Origin: a virus
Virus record (IMG/VR): IMGVR_UViG_3300032242_001150
Location: 1 to 21,341 of that record
DNA: 21,341 nt
Strand: one strand, 5' to 3'
Shown here: positions 12,729-20,350 of the stretch, piece by piece
Numbering within the stretch: position 1 is the stretch's first letter
Layout of the letters: the number at the start of each line of letters is the position of its first letter
Made by a program: the position numbers and the translations under genes
Notes under the pieces: model-generated
What the model was told of the DNA's origin: nothing
Seen by the model: the letters and a program-made list of their open reading frames with translations, nothing else
Databases searched by the model: none

Positions 12729-15433
12729 GTTATGTAGATGCCATCCACGCAAGGGATGAAGATAGAATTTATGTAGTAGAACGAGGGAATGACGGCAAGC
12801 GTTATTTCAATGAGTTCCCTGCAAACTATGTTTTCTATTATCCAGATAGAAAAGGTAAGTTTCGTAGTATCTATGAAGATTCACTAAGCAGATTTAGTAC
12901 ACGTAAGCGTACCGAATTTGAAAAAGAAAGACGAATGTATCATGGCAAACAATTGTTTGAAAGTGATGTAAATGTTGTCTTTCGCTGTCTCAGTGAAAAC
13001 TATTTAGGCATTGATGCACCGAAACTTCATACTTGTTTCTTTGATATTGAGGTTGACTTTGATCCTGAGAAAGGATTTAGTCCAACTGATGACCCATTCA
13101 ATCCAGTAACTGCAATTAGTTGTTACTTAGATTGGCTAGACCAATTAGTAACATTATGTATCGCACCTAAACATATGAGTGACGAAACAGCTAATGAAAT
13201 TGTAGGTAGATTTGACAACACAATGCTTTTCAAAACTGAAAAGGAAATGTTTGATGTATTCTTTCAACTAATTGAAGATGCTGATGTATTGACTGGTTGG
13301 AACTCAGAAGGATATGATATACCATATATGGTTAATCGTGTTACAAGAGTTATGTCAAAAGATGATACTCGCAAATTTTGTTTAATGGGTCAACTACCCA
13401 AGCCAAGAAAGTATGAACGTTTCGGTAAAGAAGAAACAACATATGACTTAGTTGGTCGCATTCATATGGACTATTTACAATTGTATAAGAAATACAATTA
13501 TGAAAGTCGCCATAGTTATAAACTAGATGCTATCGGTGAGATGGAAGTTGGTGAAAACAAAACACAATATGAAGGTACTCTTGACCAACTATACAATAAA
13601 GACTGGGAAAAGTTTTTAGAGTATAACAGACAAGATACTATGTTGTTGGTTAAAATTCATCGTAAGACAAAGTTTTTAGAATTGGCTAATCAATTGGCGC
13701 ATGAGAATACAGTATTATTACCAACAGTAATGGGTTCTGTAGCAATGATTGAAATGGCTATTTTTAATGAAGCCCACGCACGTGGATTAATGGTTCCAGA
13801 TAAAAAACATAGGAGTGAACATGAAGACGAACAACAAGCGGCAGGTGCCTTCGTTGCTACGCCCAAAACAGGTATGCACGAATATGTCGGAGCAGTTGAC
13901 ATTAACTCGCTCTACCCCTCGGTTATTAGAGCAATCAATATGGCAGGTGAAACAATCGTCGGTCAAGTTAGACAAACGCTTACCAACCAATATATGAAAG
14001 ACAAGGGTCTTAGGTTAGCACAAGAAAAGAAAAGATATAAAGCCGGCGATGATGATGTTGGTGGTGCTATTCTATGGGAAGGATTGTTTGGTGCATTAGA
14101 GTATACCGCTATTATGAACCAAGAACGGGGAACTATTCTTACACTTGATTATGAAGATGGTCGTAGTGAAGAAATGAGTGCGGCAGAGATATGGAAACTT
14201 ATCTTTGATAGTCACAAGCCCTGGATACTTAGTGCGAATGGTACAATCTTTAGTTATGAAAAAGAAGGTGTTGTACCTGGACTACTAAGTCGTTGGTATA
14301 GTGATAGAAAAGATATGCAAAAGAAATTGCGTGAATCAACTACTATTGAGGATCGTGAATATTGGGATAAGCGTCAATTGGTTCGTAAGATTTTATTGAA
14401 CTCTGCTTATGGTGCGTTGTTGAATGAACATTGCCGTTTCTATGACAAGCGTATTGGTCAATCAGTAACATTATGCGGTCGTCAAATTGTTCGTCATATG
14501 ATGAGCCAAATCAATGAGATTGTAACAGGCAAGTATACACACGAAGGTGATGCTATTGTATATGGTGATACTGATAGTTGTTATTTTAGTGCATATAATA
14601 CATTGAAAGAACAAATTGACAGTGGTGATTTGGTATGGGATAAAGATGTTTGTATTCAGTTATACGATAGTATTGCTGAAGAAACTAATGACAGTTTCCC
14701 TGCATTTATGGAGAAGGCTTTTCATGCACCACGCAAGAATGGTGAAATCATCAAAGCAGGTCGTGAACTAATTGGTGACCGTAGTATCTTTATCACTAAG
14801 AAACGCTATGCTATCAATATCTTTGACAAAGAGGGCAAGCGTAAAGATAAAGATGGTAGTAAGGGTGATGTTAAGGCTATGGGTCTTGACTTGAAACGTG
14901 CTGACACTCCTAAATATGTACAAGAGTTCTTGATGAGTGTATTGTGCATGGTAATTCAAGATGGTTATGGTCGTGAAGAAGTTATTGAAAAAGTAAAAGA
15001 GTTTAAACGAGTATTGTCAGAACAAGAAAGTTGGACTAAAGGTTCTCCCAAGAGTGTTAATAAACTAACGATGTATGCTGAAAAAGAAAAGCGTGAGGGC
15101 AAAACAAATATGCCCGGACACGTTCGTGCGGCAATCAACTATAACTATTTACGTAACATGAATGGTGACCAATATAGTATGAAAATCGTTGATGGTATGA
15201 AAGTGGTCGTATGTAAATTGAGAAGTAATCCACTTGGTTATACAAGTATTGCTTACCCAACTGATGAACTACGATTACCTAAATGGTTTAAAGACTTACC
15301 ATTTGATGATGAAGCAATGGAACAAACATTAGTAGATGAAAAGATTGACAACTTACTTGGTGTACTGGATTGGAAGATCCGAGAGAACACAGATGTGAGT
15401 ACAACCTTTGATGATTTATTCACACTCAGTTAA
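12725..15433 (+). CDS. 43: Family B DNA polymerase, T4 gp43-like
   Basis: A 902-residue replicative polymerase, close to the length of T4 gp43 (898). 3'-5' exonuclease motifs: FFDIE (D107, E109), GWNSEGYDIPY (N193, D198) and EYNRQD (D304). Polymerase motifs: A, DINSLYPS (392-399); B, KILLNSAYG (555-563); C, YGDTDS (613-618). The extreme C-terminus, TTFDDLFTLS, resembles the clamp-binding tail of T4 gp43. The start is TTG at 12725, inside the TTGA overlap with the preceding stop. It is preferred because the first downstream Met is residue 71 and would remove the T4-like N-terminal domain, and the frame closes shortly upstream. It synthesises phage DNA with the clamp. The end overlaps the convergent minus-strand gene by eight bases. 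Confidence 0.97.
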   Translation: MSYVDAIHARDEDRIYVVERGNDGKRYFNEFPANYVFYYPDRKGKFRSIYEDSLSRFSTRKRTEFEKERRMYHGKQLFESDVNVVFRCLSENYLGIDAPKLHTCFFDIEVDFDPEKGFSPTDDPFNPVTAISCYLDWLDQLVTLCIAPKHMSDETANEIVGRFDNTMLFKTEKEMFDVFFQLIEDADVLTGWNSEGYDIPYMVNRVTRVMSKDDTRKFCLMGQLPKPRKYERFGKEETTYDLVGRIHMDYLQLYKKYNYESRHSYKLDAIGEMEVGENKTQYEGTLDQLYNKDWEKFLEYNRQDTMLLVKIHRKTKFLELANQLAHENTVLLPTVMGSVAMIEMAIFNEAHARGLMVPDKKHRSEHEDEQQAAGAFVATPKTGMHEYVGAVDINSLYPSVIRAINMAGETIVGQVRQTLTNQYMKDKGLRLAQEKKRYKAGDDDVGGAILWEGLFGALEYTAIMNQERGTILTLDYEDGRSEEMSAAEIWKLIFDSHKPWILSANGTIFSYEKEGVVPGLLSRWYSDRKDMQKKLRESTTIEDREYWDKRQLVRKILLNSAYGALLNEHCRFYDKRIGQSVTLCGRQIVRHMMSQINEIVTGKYTHEGDAIVYGDTDSCYFSAYNTLKEQIDSGDLVWDKDVCIQLYDSIAEETNDSFPAFMEKAFHAPRKNGEIIKAGRELIGDRSIFITKKRYAINIFDKEGKRKDKDGSKGDVKAMGLDLKRADTPKYVQEFLMSVLCMVIQDGYGREEVIEKVKEFKRVLSEQESWTKGSPKSVNKLTMYAEKEKREGKTNMPGHVRAAINYNYLRNMNGDQYSMKIVDGMKVVVCKLRSNPLGYTSIAYPTDELRLPKWFKDLPFDDEAMEQTLVDEKIDNLLGVLDWKIRENTDVSTTFDDLFTLS

Positions 15434-16553
15434 ACCGGTCTCTAACATAATCGTCATAGTCTTTAAAAAGTAACATCAATGTTTCATGTGGGGTATTTGG
15501 ATTCGTTACTACGTTGGCCCTAACACGATTCCATGTGTTTTTTGCAAGTAGCATCAATGCTTCAGGTGGAGTGTTTATATTGGATGCTACGTGCAATTGA
15601 ATACTAACGACCGGGTCTTTTGCAAGTAGCATCAATGCTTCAGGTGGGGTGTTTCTATTTAATGCTACTAAATCTCTAACTTCCATATCCTTATCTTTTG
15701 CTAGTAACATTAATTGTTCAGGTGGAACTTCTGGTCTATCGGCAATTAATTTTTTTGCACGTAACGTCATTTTAGATACATCAATCTTAGAGAAGTCATA
15801 ATGTGCCCTAATATCCGAATGTGAATCTGAATGGCTAGTCTTACGTAGACGATAGTTACCCTCAGGACTATTGGAATTTACAAACTTGCAAAATTTATTA
15901 ACTACTTCTCTGAAGCCGGCTACATTAGTTCCATACACAGAGTCTGGAAAAAGTACCATGTGATTTTTGTAATAATATGGTTTTATCAATATTCGGCCCA
16001 ATGGGTTATCAATATTTTTGTCATTTTCTCTAATTAAGTATGCAATGATTGCTCCATTTTTAATGTCTGCTGGTATATATTTATTATTAACATTTGGACC
16101 ATCATTCAAATCCATGCATGAAACCCACCCGCGGTCTGTACTCATACCTGCAATATCAACCGGATCTCTTGAAAACACAACCATAAGAGGAGCAGCCTGT
16201 CGTGTAGCAGCCCTAATTGGGTCATTTGCAAATTTATTTAATAACTCTTTATCCTTGATTAATTTTCCAATTTTTATTTTTTTAGTTGAGTCACTGGATT
16301 TTTTTGCCAATCCACGCTTATAGTCATCAATTTCATATCCAAGATCAGAAATTTTGGTTTGCAGTTCTTTTTGAGTAGATGAAATTTCCTCACCTGAACT
16401 GGAAGGTTGGTCCTCTAGAGGTGCATAAATCCGAGACTTTCCTTTAAATATATTATCGTGTATATTAGCATCATATTTTGATCCCAAATCTTTATATAAT
16501 TTGGTGATTTGTTCAGGTGTTAACGCTTCAATTAAAAATTCATATACTCTCAT
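15426..16553 (-). CDS. LRV-like repeat protein, putative internal head protein
   Basis: A 375-residue protein on the minus strand, the only one in the window. MRVYEFLIE then A closely resembles the T4 internal-protein targeting peptide (MKTYQEFIAE|A), with an LIE site. After a charged helical region (about 15-110), a central domain (about 120-230) contains STDRGWVSCMDLNDGPN, IIAYLIREND and GRILIKPYYY. I recall this layout from uncharacterised large-phage proteins but cannot name it. The C-terminus has four 26-residue repeats with N-T-P-P-E-A-L-M-L-L-A-K cores (from 273, 299, 325 and 351), resembling leucine-rich variant (LRV) solenoids used for protein binding. No Shine-Dalgarno sequence is visible. 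Its isolated orientation between polymerase and clamp suggests an acquired gene. Confidence 0.65.
   Translation of the reverse strand: MRVYEFLIEALTPEQITKLYKDLGSKYDANIHDNIFKGKSRIYAPLEDQPSSSGEEISSTQKELQTKISDLGYEIDDYKRGLAKKSSDSTKKIKIGKLIKDKELLNKFANDPIRAATRQAAPLMVVFSRDPVDIAGMSTDRGWVSCMDLNDGPNVNNKYIPADIKNGAIIAYLIRENDKNIDNPLGRILIKPYYYKNHMVLFPDSVYGTNVAGFREVVNKFCKFVNSNSPEGNYRLRKTSHSDSHSDIRAHYDFSKIDVSKMTLRAKKLIADRPEVPPEQLMLLAKDKDMEVRDLVALNRNTPPEALMLLAKDPVVSIQLHVASNINTPPEALMLLAKNTWNRVRANVVTNPNTPHETLMLLFKDYDDYVRDRFN
15429..15737 (-). repeat. Four 78-base coding repeats (LRV-like)
   Basis: These code the 26-residue units above. On the plus strand the shared block GTAGCATCAATGCTTCAGGT is identical in the two middle copies (near 15548 and 15626). 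The outer copies (near 15470 and 15704) are diverged. Unequal conservation suggests the middle pair duplicated most recently. Confidence 0.7.
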
Positions 16554-16558
16554 TTATA

Positions 16559-16567
16559 TATTTATTA
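16559..16567 (-). promoter_or_regulatory. Late-promoter-like TAATAAATA on minus strand
   Basis: On the minus strand, TAATAAATA ends five bases before the ATG of the LRV-repeat gene, the same distance as GATAAATA before the ATG at 10096. Its last eight bases differ from TATAAATA at one position. It could start near-leaderless late RNA. In AT-rich DNA chance matches are common, so this is tentative. Confidence 0.35.
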
Positions 16568-16606
16568 CTTATTTAACCTTTCATCATCAATTGGGTACAT
16601 AAGTCA

Positions 16607-16635
16607 TTGACTAACACGATATATTCCACTATAAT
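16607..16635 (+). promoter_or_regulatory. Sigma70-type promoter before clamp gene
   Basis: TTGACT (16607-16612), a 17-base spacer, then TATAAT (16630-16635). Hexamers and spacing are identical to the promoter at 12418, while the spacers differ. The start is predicted near 16642, giving a leader of about 38 bases with AGGA at 16671-16674 before the ATG at 16680. Confidence 0.75.
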
Positions 16636-16644
16636 ACACAATCA

Positions 16645-16660
16645 AACTATTTAAATAGTT
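16645..16660 (+). promoter_or_regulatory. Perfect 16-base palindrome in clamp leader
   Basis: AACTATTTAAATAGTT reads the same on both strands and sits just after the predicted transcription start. It could be an operator for a dimeric repressor. As RNA it would form only an AT-rich, loop-poor hairpin, so a DNA-binding site is the likelier reading. Function inferred. Confidence 0.35.
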
Positions 16661-16679
16661 AACAAATTAAAGGAAAAAC

Positions 16680-17402
16680 ATGAAAGATTATTTGCAAGAT
16701 ATGATTGCACACACAAGTGCATTAGGATTTATTGACCTTATTAAGGTTACAGGCACTGACCAAGAAACTAAAATCAATGCTAGTTCTGAAAAACAAACAG
16801 TAATGATTACTGGTATATTTAAGAATCCTAGCGCAGATTTTATCGGTGTATTTGGTATGCCCAATCTACCTAAACTAAAAACTATTCTAAGTTTTGATGA
16901 GTATGGTGATGATAGCAAAATCTCAATGGTTCGTAATGGTGCAAACTTACCAGAGTCTGTTCACTTTGAAAGTAAGAACGGTGACTTTATAAACGATTAT
17001 CGTTTGATGAGTAAAGAAATTGCAGATGACCAAGTAAAGATTTTTGCATATAAAGGTAAAGACTGGGACGTTGAGTTTGTTCCTAGCGTAGAAAGTATCT
17101 TACGATTAAAGAAACAATCACAGGTTCATAGTGAAGAAGAAACATTTGCTACACGTACAGCAAATGGTAATTTATATTTTGACTTTGGTGATGTAAGTAC
17201 GCATAATGGTAACTTTGTATTCCAAGCAGGTGTTACTGGTACTTTGTCAAAGAAACTAAAGTGGCCTGTTACACACGTAATCAGCATTTTGAATCTTCCA
17301 GGTGATAAAATATTCCGTATCAATGGTGCAGGTGCATTAGAGATTACAGTTGACAGTGGTCTTGCAAATTATAGTTACTTGTTACCAGCACACATGAAGT
17401 GA
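16680..17402 (+). CDS. 45: Probable DNA polymerase sliding clamp (gp45-like)
   Basis: A 240-residue protein, near T4 gp45 (228). It begins MKDYLQDMIAHTSALGFIDL and is made of alternating short strands with few charged clusters, as in clamps. The segment LPKLKTILSFDEYGDDSKIS resembles the LNGFLGILSL...DDAEIS region of T4 gp45, and VTGTLSKKLKWPV and ITVDSGLANYSYLLPA fit clamp-like terminal strands. Established: gp45 is a trimeric ring that tethers gp43 and also activates late transcription. Its own strong promoter, and the polymerase and DsbA-like genes nearby, agree with this. The match is by eye and clamps diverge strongly. A good AGGA ribosome site precedes the ATG. Confidence 0.55.
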   Translation: MKDYLQDMIAHTSALGFIDLIKVTGTDQETKINASSEKQTVMITGIFKNPSADFIGVFGMPNLPKLKTILSFDEYGDDSKISMVRNGANLPESVHFESKNGDFINDYRLMSKEIADDQVKIFAYKGKDWDVEFVPSVESILRLKKQSQVHSEEETFATRTANGNLYFDFGDVSTHNGNFVFQAGVTGTLSKKLKWPVTHVISILNLPGDKIFRINGAGALEITVDSGLANYSYLLPAHMK

Positions 17403-17409
17403 GGCCTAA

Positions 17410-17802
17410 ATGATTAAGAGTATTATGTCCAGTGGACGTTATATGCAGATTACCAACACTTCATCTAGTACCTATGTAAATGGGTACTCAGGATTGCAAG
17501 GTGTAGGTAATATGCGGTATAATACTAGTTCACAGAATATGGAAGTGTTTGATGGTAATAATTGGGTTATGCTTAACATGTCTATCCCAAGTATAGGACT
17601 TAGTACTGATGCAGAAAGTTTGCTTGATTGGGCTAGAGAAAAGCGTAATGAAGAAATTGAATTACAAGAGTTAGCCAAAACACATCCAAGTATCAAAGAC
17701 TTAGTTAATGATATTGAAAATAAAAAAGACCAAATAAAAATGATTAAGACTTTAATAAAGAGCCCTGGTCATAATGTAGAACAAGAATTAATGAGACCTT
17801 AA
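17410..17802 (+). CDS. Fibre-like N-terminus plus coiled-coil protein, function unknown
   Basis: A 130-residue protein with two parts. Residues about 1-60 (MIKSIMSSGRYMQI; YSGLQGVGNMRYNT; QNMEVFDGNNWVML) resemble the short MRYNT...MEVFDGxxW motif found in phage fibre and virion proteins. Residues about 70-125 are Lys/Glu-rich and helical (LLDWAREKRNEEIELQELAK; DIENKKDQIKMIKTLIK), probably a coiled coil. A GAGG site precedes the ATG at 17410, and the stop overlaps the next start by one base. Its place between clamp and transglycosylase genes gives no clear role. A small virion or assembly protein is possible. Confidence 0.6.
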   Translation: MIKSIMSSGRYMQITNTSSSTYVNGYSGLQGVGNMRYNTSSQNMEVFDGNNWVMLNMSIPSIGLSTDAESLLDWAREKRNEEIELQELAKTHPSIKDLVNDIENKKDQIKMIKTLIKSPGHNVEQELMRP

Positions 17803-19361
17803 TGCAAGACGATTTATCAGCAAAACACAATGATGAGTGGGCAACATTCTTACCCGCAGTTAGCAGTTTTTATATTGCTGGCTTAGGTAAGCAACGTGAG
17901 GGTGAGAACTATTTTGATGCCGCACGTATCCCTCAACAATTCAATGGTGATGTTGAATGTCTTAACTTTTTGAATAAGCAACAAGGTCTTTACTATTATA
18001 AGTGGGGACTATATAGTGCAGGTCATGCTAATTTAGATCCAACTAAAGATGACCATAATGAATCTATCATTCGCAAACGTGATCCTAGTACATTTATGTT
18101 GGGCGATAGTGGTGGTTTTCAAATTCTAAAAGCACAATGGCCGGCTGACTGGAAAGATCCTAACTGCCCACGTGCTATGGTAAAGCGTAAAGCAGTATTG
18201 ACTTGGATGGATACATATATGAACTATGGTATGTGTTTAGATATCCCATCACAATCATTAACTACATATCATATCAAAGATCCAAAGACAGGTAAATCTG
18301 CACATGGTATTAAAACTATTGAAGATGCTATTAAAGCAACACATATCAATAACGAATACTTTATTCAACATCGTAATGGTGAATGTAAATTCTTAAATGT
18401 ATTACAGGGTCGTACTCATGCACAAAGTGATAGTTGGTATGAGGAGATGAAGAAGTATTGCGACCCGAATATCTACCCAGATAAACATTTTAATGGTTGG
18501 GCATTTGGGGGTCAGAATAAGATTGATGTTGAGTTAATGCTTAAACGTATGGTTGGTATTATCCATGATGGACTATTACAACCAGGTAAACATGATTTGA
18601 TTCATTGTTTGGGTACAAGTATATTAGAATATGCAGTATTGTTTACTGATATTCAAAAGGCAATACGCAAATATCATAACCCAAATCTAAAAATTACATT
18701 TGATTGTGCGAGCCCATTCTACGGTGCAGCAAAAGGTTTGGCATATTTCAACACTAGCATTGAACATAATAAGAAATGGTCATACAGTATGGAAAAAACT
18801 GCGGAGAAAAAGTCGTATGCAAACGACACTCGCAAATATCGTGATGCAGTATTGGCTGAAGGTATCCATAAAGTCTTTACAGATAGCCCAGTAACTGATA
18901 AACTATTGCTTAAGGATATGTGTTATCGTGGTCAGGGTTTCTTAGGTCAGCACGGTAAAGAAACAAAAACTAGTTGGGATACCTTAAGTTATACTTTGAT
19001 TCAAAGTCATAATGTTTGGATGCATATGACAGCAGTCCAAGAGGCTAATCGTAAGTATGAACAAGGTGTTATTCCTAGTATGTTAATGAATCAACGATTT
19101 GAAAAAATCTTATTCAAAGACATTATTGACCAAGTATTTGCATGTAAGACAAAAGAAGAATCTATTATTTTGATTGAAAAGAATGAAAAGTTATGGGAAC
19201 AATTCAGAAGTGGTAGTCAAGGCATGAGTGGTAAGAAAACTACTAATACAATTTCTATCATGGAATCAGGATTGTTTCAATTAGAATCAATAGAACCAGA
19301 AGTAGAAGAAGTAATAGAAGATAGTGATGACGAAATGGAAAAGGCATTAATTGATGACTGA
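17802..19361 (+). CDS. dpdA: DpdA/TGT-like 7-deazaguanine transglycosylase
   Basis: A 519-residue member of the tRNA-guanine transglycosylase superfamily, larger than bacterial TGT. The motifs occur in TGT order: GDSGGFQ (D102, general acid/base position), CLDIPS (D147, base recognition), VLQG (Q202, G203), GWAFGG (236-237), HCLGTS and FDCASP (D301, nucleophile position). No CxCxxC zinc cluster is visible, unlike tRNA-acting TGT. With phage context this favours DpdA, which swaps guanine in DNA for preQ0-type bases. Established: DpdA-type modification protects phage DNA from many restriction enzymes. The C-terminal ~40 residues are acidic. No preQ0 synthesis genes are in the window, so the precursor would come from the host or from genes elsewhere. 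A tRNA substrate remains possible. Confidence 0.75.
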   Translation: MQDDLSAKHNDEWATFLPAVSSFYIAGLGKQREGENYFDAARIPQQFNGDVECLNFLNKQQGLYYYKWGLYSAGHANLDPTKDDHNESIIRKRDPSTFMLGDSGGFQILKAQWPADWKDPNCPRAMVKRKAVLTWMDTYMNYGMCLDIPSQSLTTYHIKDPKTGKSAHGIKTIEDAIKATHINNEYFIQHRNGECKFLNVLQGRTHAQSDSWYEEMKKYCDPNIYPDKHFNGWAFGGQNKIDVELMLKRMVGIIHDGLLQPGKHDLIHCLGTSILEYAVLFTDIQKAIRKYHNPNLKITFDCASPFYGAAKGLAYFNTSIEHNKKWSYSMEKTAEKKSYANDTRKYRDAVLAEGIHKVFTDSPVTDKLLLKDMCYRGQGFLGQHGKETKTSWDTLSYTLIQSHNVWMHMTAVQEANRKYEQGVIPSMLMNQRFEKILFKDIIDQVFACKTKEESIILIEKNEKLWEQFRSGSQGMSGKKTTNTISIMESGLFQLESIEPEVEEVIEDSDDEMEKALIDD

Positions 19362-19590
19362 TTCGGTTTTAACCTCTATCATAGACAATAACGGTTCTGC
19401 ATACATGGAAAACAAAAACGAAGTAACATTTTATTCTGGTGAAAATCTTAAAGATGAAATGCTACGAATCACAAAAGATGGCTTTTATGTTCGTGGGGTA
19501 AAAGTGCCACAAGATGAACATGAGGCAGAATCAGTTTACAAAACCTTTCATCAATGGCTCACATGGGCAACACTTAATAGGACATTTTAA
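19354..19590 (+). CDS. Small conserved-looking phage protein, function unknown
   Basis: A 78-residue protein starting at ATG 19354, which overlaps the transglycosylase stop by eight bases (ATGACTGA). A TTG three bases earlier is less likely. It has a polar N-terminus, a strand-rich middle (EVTFYSGENLKDEMLRI) and the stretch GFYVRGVKVPQDEHEAESVY followed by FHQWLTWA. I recall that last pattern from short uncharacterised T4-like phage proteins. No catalytic or binding motif is evident. Its overlap with the gene before it and the one-base gap after it place it in the transglycosylase transcript. Confidence 0.55.
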   Translation: MTDSVLTSIIDNNGSAYMENKNEVTFYSGENLKDEMLRITKDGFYVRGVKVPQDEHEAESVYKTFHQWLTWATLNRTF

Positions 19591-19591
19591 A

Positions 19592-20122
19592 ATGGCAAGA
19601 ACTAAAAAGACAAAAGTAGTAGAACCTGTACAAGAAGTAGTACAAGAACCTACAATAATAGAAGAAATATTTGATCCACGACAAATGGCTTTATCAGAAC
19701 AACGCACACGTATTAGTGATGCGGCTAAGCGTATGATATGGGTCACGTTACGCCGTGAAGGTATTCATGCATACTATGATGCCAATCATGATCCTGCATT
19801 AAAGACAGGAGACGAATATGATGTATCATTCTTGGGAATGCCGCATCGTCATATATTTCACTTTACTGTGGGCATTCAAGTATTCCACAATAATCGTGAC
19901 ATTGAGTTCATTCAATTCAAACGCTGGATCGAAAATTTATTCGGTAAAGGCATGCTTGAATTGAATAACAAGAGCTGTGAAATGATAAGTGATGATTTAT
20001 ATCAGACTATCGCTACACGCTATCCGGATCGTGACATTGAGATTACTGTTTCAGAAGACGGTGAGAACGGTGCTACGATTTATTATAACACAACAAAACC
20101 ATACAATAGTATTGTAATTTAA
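19592..20122 (+). CDS. Conserved-looking phage protein, function unknown
   Basis: A 176-residue protein. I start at ATG 19592 (MARTKKTKVVEPVQEVVQE), one base after the previous stop. An in-frame ATG at 19514 lies deep inside the upstream gene and adds a shadow sequence. The N-terminal ~35 residues are a basic then Glu/Val-rich linker. The folded part has ISDAAKRMIWVTLRREGIHA, FLGMPHRHIFHFTVGIQVFH and NRDIEFIQFKRWIENLFG, followed by a mixed C-terminus. The His cluster HRHIFHF and RDIEF recall uncharacterised T4-like phage proteins. No function can be assigned. Confidence 0.6.
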   Translation: MARTKKTKVVEPVQEVVQEPTIIEEIFDPRQMALSEQRTRISDAAKRMIWVTLRREGIHAYYDANHDPALKTGDEYDVSFLGMPHRHIFHFTVGIQVFHNNRDIEFIQFKRWIENLFGKGMLELNNKSCEMISDDLYQTIATRYPDRDIEITVSEDGENGATIYYNTTKPYNSIVI

Positions 20123-20137
20123 GAGAGAAAAATTAGC

Positions 20138-20350
20138 ATGGCAAAAAACACATTTCAACCTAATCATAGAGTTCGTCAAATTTTTGAAGACTTGGAAAAG
20201 TATTTAGAATTTTGTGTAGACTTTGGTTATAAGTACGATGAATCAACATTGTACGATATGCGTAGTTATGTATTTAGGCAGTTCAACAAGTATATGACAG
20301 GTAAGCCTGCAAAGAACAGTTGGGATGAGGACGCACGTAGATATGCGTAA
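20138..20350 (+). CDS. Small conserved-looking phage protein, function unknown
   Basis: A 70-residue, mainly helical, charged protein: RVRQIFEDLEKYLEFCVDFG, YKYDESTLYDMRSYVFRQFN, then KYMTGKPAKNSWDEDARRYA. I recall similar short proteins in T4-like phages without a known role. GAGAG lies upstream of the ATG, a reasonable ribosome site. The next gene starts inside its last codons (ATGCGTAA), so the two are likely translated together. Confidence 0.6.
   Translation: MAKNTFQPNHRVRQIFEDLEKYLEFCVDFGYKYDESTLYDMRSYVFRQFNKYMTGKPAKNSWDEDARRYA

Noticed and set aside
17802-19361. Assignment as a queuosine tRNA-guanine transglycosylase
   Set aside because: The zinc-binding CxCxxC cluster is not visible, the protein is longer and the setting is phage; DpdA is favoured, though a tRNA substrate is not excluded.
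19514-19591. Upstream start for the gene at 19592
   Set aside because: The extra residues are an out-of-frame reading of the preceding small gene and add no sensible domain.
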